NCBI GenBank assembly: GCA_026826555.1
Contig: JAKSZT010054569.1
Span: 2,408,258 to 2,472,257, forward strand
Length of the DNA stretch: 64,000 bases
Direction of reading: 5' to 3'
Origin: Tolypeutes matacus
Lineage: Eukaryota > Chordata > Mammalia > Cingulata > Chlamyphoridae
The notes below the pieces were generated by a model. The model was not told where the DNA came from. It made no database searches and saw only the letters and a list, made by a program, of their open reading frames with translations. How positions within the stretch are numbered: position 1 is the first letter of the stretch; every line of letters starts with the position of its first letter. Shown piece by piece: positions 58,389 through 64,000 of this stretch. The translations under genes were made by a program, and so were the position numbers.

Positions 58389-58988
58389 CTGTACAAACAC
58401 AGCTGTAAAAAGTGATGCATGGCCAGCCAGCCCTTCCCCAGAGTGCGGGCAGAGAGCACACACCCTCTGGCTTAACACACCCGGGAGCCACACACACCTT
58501 CTTCTGAATTCCAATACTCATTTTCAAGTCTGTGAAGAAGAGAAGAGAATTGCAAATGAACTCACGTTACCAGCAAAACCAAACCAGCCTCCCTCCTAAA
58601 TTACTTCGTGCATCAAGTCTGTGGACTACAGAAACCCCTGCGCCCTCTGTGGCTTCCTGGAAAATCAAAAAGGTTTCCAGCAGTTTCAGCAAACAAGCAG
58701 GCTTTGCACCTTCTTTCTTTGTTAGGGATTTGATTCAAGCTGCGTCTGCTAGCCGTGAAATACAAAGAGAGAAAAAAGTCAGTATAGTATAGCTTTGAAA
58801 TTTTTAGCTAGCGCCAGAGGAAAGAATAATAAACCATAAATTGCTGCATCTGGCCTTAAATTTATAAAGAAAGCAACCATGGAGGAAACAAAAATGTCAC
58901 TCTCCTTTGTCATTAAAAAAAAAAAAAAATAGTTTCCTCTTCATCACTTTTTGCTCACCCTTTTACTTCACCAATTTTGAAATCGCAG
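58389..58988. other. Unique stretch, conserved-looking
   Basis: No repeat recognised other than the A run at 58915-58929. Confidence 0.35.
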
Positions 58989-59082
58989 CAAAAGCAACAT
59001 CACTTTCTCCCCATCTCTCCGCTAAGCAATAAACTTTGGTCACAAATTCAAGCATCAGAGAGACTGGAAAAAGTTGAGACTG
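58989..59082 (+). other. Weak candidate exon (94 nt)
   Basis: gaaatcgcAG ends at 58988 and GTAAGT starts at 59083. Only one of three frames is open across it (QKQHHFLPISPLSNKLW...). The pyrimidine tract lies 20-50 bases upstream and is broken close to the AG, so the acceptor is mediocre. Confidence 0.15.
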
Positions 59083-59994
59083 GTAAGTCCCTCCATATAG
59101 AGACAACACGTGTGGCTGGGTCTCTGGTGGGGGAGCAAAGCCAGGTGCTCACCTGGAGGACCTGCAGGAGTTTGAAGGGGAAACCCTGCCTCCTCTCCTC
59201 CAGCCACTCCCCCCCACTCCCTTTTTTTAACCAGAGGTTCCATGGAATCGCCTCATCTCCTAATAGAGACAGACAGTGGAGGGAAGGATGGGGTCTGACT
59301 CCATTTTCTTTTCTTTTGTGGGTGCCCAGCCATCTGGGTCCAATTCTATTATATTTTGTCCATTTGGGTCAATCATCTTGGACTGTATTATAATAAGCAC
59401 ATAGGATTATTCCCCGTCCTGAAGCCACTACTTGCTGTGCTGCTCAAAATAATCTCCCAATCTGTCAAAAGCTCCACATGTCAGCAAACCTGTTCCATAT
59501 GGACTCTCTGCTTCCAGCCTACCCAGATGCCGCGGTAGCTTCATCTGAGAGCTCCCTGCCCAGGTGCCGGTGCTTCTGCTGGGGATTTCTGCAAGAAATC
59601 TTGATGGACAGTGCTAAGGAACAACAGCAAATGGCCTCTGGATAAGTCACAGGGCCGCGCCAAGACAGCCTGGGTTAAGCGAGGGGGCAGGCGCAGGGCA
59701 GGACGCAGCCAGATGGTGTGCTCCAGGGTTGCATCTGTGCTAACTGCACAGGGACGGGACCAAATGGGGGACAGGCAGAGGACACAGAGAGGGTCTCCGG
59801 GCACAGTGAGGGTGCCTCCCCTCCCCTCTCTACAGCCAGGCTTCTCCAGGTGTGTGGAAAGTATTGATGCCTGGGCTTCGCCCCTGGCCTTCCATTTAAT
59901 TGGTCTGGGAAGAGCCTGAGTTTGAGGTTTTAAAACTCCACACGCTATTGTAGTGTGCAGCTGAGGCTGAAACCCTCCTGTCCAGGCTCCAGGG
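59083..59994. other. Unique non-coding stretch
   Basis: No repeat recognised. A 179-codon minus frame at 59541-60080 runs into the neighbouring hAT relic, which argues against a real gene. Confidence 0.4.
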
Positions 59995-60238
59995 CAGGGG
60001 TTCTTTACCCTTTTTGTTCCACGGACCCCTTTGCCAATCTGGTGAAATGAACACTGCTGTAATTTATTTATTGCATACATGCATAAGTGAAGGAAATGCT
60101 AGATTTCAGTTAGAGGTCAGAGCAAATAAAGATTATAAGTTGATTTTTTTTCAATTTGAGCTCATGGACCCCTGTGAAATCTTTCTAAGGACCTCTCAGG
60201 AGTCCATGGACCCCTGGTTAAGAATCCCTGGTCTAGAG
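59987..60238. mobile_element. hAT-type non-autonomous transposon with inverted repeats
   Basis: Element 59995-60230 (236 bp). Ends caggggttctttacc and ggttaagaatccctg pair at 13 of 15 positions. Flanks ctccaggg / gtctagag match at 5 of 8, a decayed hAT TSD. Interior 'ttccacggacccctttgcca' and 'ggagtccatggacccctggt'. Confidence 0.85.
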
Positions 60239-60544
60239 GAAGGTAAGGTAGTTACCTTCCCTTCCACGCCAGACACAGAGCTAAATGGTCGCTAGGAGTG
60301 AGCTATTCTCGTTACTATTATTGTTCATCCAAAAGCTGGTTGCACATCCTGACGGCATCTAGATAGTGATGGCCTGGATGCAAAGGCATCTTCCAAAAAG
60401 TCTCAGTGTCTCCTTGCTGGTTTCCATCTAGGGTAGGTGTTCAGTAACCATAGTCTGATTTAGATGACCCCTGGGAAGTGGATCAAGGTGATTTTTTTCT
60501 TCCCAGGCCCATGTGCTGTGACTGTGATTTATTTGTTATAAAGA

Positions 60545-60685
60545 GCCATAGAGTTGGGACACTTGGGATCTTGTTCTAGCTCGACCACCTTGATCAAGCC
60601 CCTTCTCTTCCATAGGCTTCAATTTACCCATTTATAGAACAAGGGTGTTGGATGATATGATTTATCTCCAAGGGCCCACCTGCTT
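60545..60685 (+). repeat. MIR, degenerate
   Basis: 'ttgttctagctcgaccacct', 'tgatcaagccccttctcttc', 'ggcttcaatttacccattta'. Confidence 0.55.
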
Positions 60686-61689
60686 GACAGTCTATGGCTT
60701 TAGAGACATAAATCAACAGAACACTCCACTGCCGGGAAACTCAGGGCAGGAGCAATGCTAAAGCTCTTTAGCACTGGGGAGATGAGCAGGCTCAGAGCCA
60801 CCAAGAAGGGGGAGGCATGAGGTTGACAGGCCTAGCTCGAATAATAGGAAATACTAAATACCTTGGGAACCCAGAGCTAGCATGAAGAGGGGCAGGGAGA
60901 GAGATTCTTGTAGAAAGGTCGATTGGCGCAAGGCCGTGGAGAGTCTTGAGTGCCTCGCTCTGGTGTTTAGACCTTATTCAGAATGGAATGGAGTGCGCCC
61001 CACAATTGCTTGCCAGGAAACTGATGCCCCAGCTGTGCCTTAACGGCAGACTTTGGCAGCCCCGTGGCCAGTGAGGTCCTTAGAGAAGAGCTGGTACCTC
61101 ACTCCTCTTTCAATGAGGACGTTCCCAGCATCATCGTTGGTCAAGGAGTAAATGAATGAAGGACTTGGCTTAACTGCTATCAAATATCCTGATGAAGACA
61201 GAAAAAGGAAAATAACCACACAGCTAATAAACCACACGCTTAGACGCTGCATCCCTCTCATTCATATTTTTGAAACATCTGTAGAAGTAACTGAAGTTAA
61301 AAATGTTCTTCCCGATTTTTGTGACGCTGTAAACCGCCTTTGGCCACCAGACTTTCCTAAGCCAACATAGGGACACTATTTGCACATTATTTTGCATGAA
61401 ATGTAGCCATTTACATACATTTGCATAGTGCTTCCAAAGAGCCTTAATTCCAAGTATGTCAAATAAAATAAAACAAATTAGCGTAATCTACTGCCATTGT
61501 CTGGCAGCCCAGCTCAGGGATTGCAGTGGAGACGGGGCGAGCGGTTGGGGAAGCAAAGTGCCAGCTTTTCGGAGGCCCTGACACAGCTGGCTGGGAGTAT
61601 CCAGGGGGGAATGGACACAATACAGCTTGAGAACGGAGAACTCTTCGGGGCAAGGGAACGTCTCAAGCATTCTAACTTTTAAAACAAAC
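60686..61689. other. Unique non-coding stretch
   Basis: No repeat recognised. 61380-61440 has 'ttttgcatgaaatg' and 'atttgcatag', two octamer-like ATGCAAAT-related sites. Nothing else stands out. Confidence 0.35.
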
Positions 61690-61895
61690 ATCTGGACAGC
61701 ACCAGGCAATTCACAAACCCCATTTACATCCTTGGTTTCATTTAAGCCTCACCAAAACCTTGGTGGGGCTGGGATTGCTAGGAACATTTAAATACCCAGG
61801 AGATTAAGTTTGGAGAGGTTACGTGATTTACACAGTTACACACTAGTAAATGGCCATACCTGGGTGCCATCCTAAGACTTTGCTACGAATCCAGG
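61690..61895 (-). repeat. MIR
   Basis: 'tcatttaagcctcaccaaaa', 'ttaagtttggagaggttacg', 'tgatttacacagttacacac', 'tagtaaatggccatacctgg'. Confidence 0.7.
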
Positions 61896-62414
61896 CCTCG
61901 TGTTCTTCTGAGGCCGGATGCTCTGAGAAGTGGCCCAGAGTTCCCTGGAGAAGAGACTAAAAGTCCCCATTTGCTGCTAATCCAGCGCCTCCTCTTTAGC
62001 TACCATGCTGCCATCGGGAAGCAGTAAAAGGGAAACCCCTGATGGCTCCGGGACAGCGTGGCCCAGCCTGTGATGCATCTGGCCCTAAGTAATTGCCTTT
62101 TTATCGTTTGAGACAGTTATTTGAAAGTTATGGTAATAGGGTGAAAATCTAAGCAGCTTACAGTTTGCTAGAACATTAATCCTATGGGGATGATTTGTTT
62201 TTCCTCTGTGCTTCTCCGTGGGACCTTTTCCATTGCGTTATGTAGAATTTATTTTTAGACAAATTTCCCTGTGATCTACCATCACTGTTGCCTAATTACC
62301 AATCTCCACATTTGCTAAAATACATACAAATGTTCCTAAGGCAGGTCCCTGGGTAGGAAGGTATCTGGTTTGGGGGAGCAGTGCTCAGCAGCAGCCCAAG
62401 GGAGATGGGAAGCA
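61896..62414. other. Unique stretch, possible conserved element
   Basis: 62080-62340 is AT-rich, non-repetitive, with TAATTG and TAATTACC cores; conserved-looking only by impression. Confidence 0.35.
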
Positions 62415-62600
62415 GAGTCAAGGTCACTGGCTTTGGAGCCCGATGGAACAAAGTTCAAAACCTGGTTCCTCCATCTTTGCTCACTTGACCTTGGGCACAT
62501 TACTTGGTCTCTCTGAGCTTCAGTTTCTTCATCTGTAAAACTGGGACGTTGCCTTCTTCAGAAAGCAGTCGTTAAGAGGAAATGAGTTACCCTCCATTAA
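62415..62600 (+). repeat. MIR, nearly full length
   Basis: 'ggctttggagcccgatggaa', 'acttgaccttgggcacatta', 'cttggtctctctgagcttca', 'gtttcttcatctgtaaaact'. Confidence 0.8.
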
Positions 62601-62861
62601 ATGCTCATTGCAAAGAATTTGCATCTTCTCTTTGCTCAAACTGATGGTTTGAGGTTGGTCCTGTAAATGTAGGTAAGCTTAGGAAGGCGATTCAATTTTT
62701 AATATATATATTTTCGGAGGAGCTCACACTCTTATATGGTCCCAGACCAATTCATCCAGGCACTGTTCTAGAAGAGTAATAAATATTTAAATAGTGTTCT
62801 TTACTATCTTTTATTTGACTAAAGCAGTTAAGAAAATAGTAGAACCAATGCTGATTAATGA

Positions 62862-62930
62862 AGCGACTTTCTCTTCTCTGGGCCTCAGTTTCTCCACCTG
62901 CAGGGTGGGGCTATTAAGAGTGGCCTCATA
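62862..62930 (+). repeat. MIR core fragment
   Basis: 'cttctctgggcctcagtttc', 'tccacctgcagggtggggct'. Confidence 0.6.
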
Positions 62931-63789
62931 GGAGCCCGGGGAAGAGGCATGAAATGGCAGCTGGGACAGTGCTCAAAGCCCTTCAGAAGACAGATTCTAG
63001 CTGAGCCTAGAGTTATTATCAGCATGATTATCTGGGAGCGAGGCCTCTCAGCATTCCGGTGAGTAAGGACTTCCTGTATTTCCGGGGCCAAACCTCCTCC
63101 TCCGCGCCCTTCCTCAATCACCATCAATGACTCTCATCACGATTAAAAGGGCCCTGATTGTCGATTGCTCTCAGCCCACACCCACGGTTGTGAAGGGCCC
63201 AGGGAGCCGGCGGTGGGCACAGCTTGGGCATTGAGCAGTGCCCACCCCAACCACTCCTGAAGTCCTTGGTCAACCTCCCAGCAGGCCTGATGTCTAAGGG
63301 GTGAGGGAATGGGGCCAGGAAGAGAAGCCGGCAGGCCAAGGGGGCAGAGGCAAGCAAGGAGAAAGAAGGGAAGAGCAAGGAGGACAAAAACGTGTTCGTC
63401 ACAGGGAAGGGAAAGGACACCACAGCTGCCTTGAGCAGCCTCGTTCTCCATCCGTGATCATCCTTTGAGAGGACACTTGGGATGTGCTCCCAGCACTCCT
63501 GCATCGCTGACACATTTTAACCAGCATGTGGCATTGAACTGTAGCTGGCAGTAGAGTTATGACTTTGTCCCTTTCATAGTCTGAGTTTAAATAGTTACCC
63601 TGGACGGGACTTGGAAAATCATTTGTCTAACACAGCAAAGAAATCAGGACTGAAATCCACGTGTTCAGATTCCCAATCCAGAGTCCATTTTGCTGCAGTG
63701 CATAGCAGTTTAGATGTGCATGCACACACACATGCACACCATTTCTGCATGCTTGGGAGTCTGCGTGTGCTTTCACTTTCATTATTTCA
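62931..63789. other. Unique non-coding stretch
   Basis: No repeat recognised. Overlapping 129- and 102-codon minus frames at 63124-63513 are GC-driven and lack domains. Confidence 0.4.
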
Positions 63790-63950
63790 TTCATTCTTTC
63801 AGTCACCAGGCCTGGGAAACGAATTATATATCCTCATTTTACCGATGGAAGAAGCTGGGGCTCCCCGAGGTTAAGGGGAAACGTTCAAGAGCATGCAGGC
63901 TGTTGTAGCTGAGCTGCCTCCACACTCCCAGACAGGGCTCTTGCCTGCGC
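63790..63950 (-). repeat. MIR fragment
   Basis: 'atatatcctcattttaccga', 'tggaagaagctggggctccc', 'gaggttaaggggaaacgttc'. Confidence 0.6.
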
Positions 63951-64000
63951 CCCGCGCTGCCTCAGAGCGCTTTGCCTTTGGCTATTATCAAGAAGCCAAG

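Noticed and set aside
59541..60080. 179-codon minus-strand open frame
   Set aside because: Extends into a hAT transposon relic and overlaps plus-strand frames; composition-driven.
1..64000. A previously undescribed multi-gene system
   Set aside because: I looked on both strands for clustered coding, defence, biosynthetic or toxin-like genes and found only transposon proteins; there is no support for such a system here.

Overview
This window is mammalian nuclear DNA with no recognisable protein-coding host gene. It is a mosaic of transposable elements laid over intergenic or intronic sequence. The repeats point to a xenarthran (armadillo, sloth or anteater). Five or six tRNA-derived SINEs of the DAS type carry the typical head (TGGCTCAA..., GGTTCAATCC box B), and several still have clean target-site duplications (TSDs). 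An L1 3'-end type that I associate with xenarthran genomes occurs three times. The pan-mammalian layer (MIR, L2, MER5, MER20, HAL1 and old L1M-like copies) lies beneath these. I cannot decide between armadillo and sloth from sequence alone.

Layout. 1-1.9 kb: purine-rich old repeat. 2-9 kb: low-information sequence with MIR and L2 scraps and a 10-N gap flanked by two identical 47-bp copies, a likely assembly artefact. 9.05-15.27 kb: a full-length, young, minus-strand L1 with its TSD, 5' UTR with a YY1-type site, ORF1, ORF2, 3' UTR and poly(A) signal. Three nonsense codons and no frameshift disable it. 15.3-20.4 kb: mostly unique DNA. 20.4-23.4 kb: ancient plus-strand L1 hit by a DAS SINE. 23.7-24.8 kb: nested MER5, LTR-like element, MIR and SINE. 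26.5-28.1 kb: MIR, MER5, L1 pieces and a SINE whose tail has become a (TTTTA)13 array. 28-34.8 kb: sparse L2 and MIR. 34.9-40 kb: ancient minus-strand L1 with a hexanucleotide microsatellite (second 10-N gap), a recent L1 3'-end insertion with a perfect 13-bp TSD, and an LTR-like insertion. 40.8-42.2 kb: another L1 3' end and a hAT relic. 44.2-46.9 kb: HAL1-like element pierced by MER20, another hAT element and a SINE. 48.9-49.5 kb: a two-headed DAS-II-like SINE inside MER5. 50-64 kb: MIR, L2, hAT and SINE scraps around unique sequence holding two weak splice-flanked exon candidates at 58.3 and 59.0 kb.

No operon-like or defence-like system is present. The most informative objects are the near-intact L1, the dated nest of insertions, the two assembly gaps, and the minus-strand exon candidate at 58.3 kb. 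Repeat family names are recalled from consensus sequences, not from a database run; boundaries without a TSD are approximate to tens of bases.
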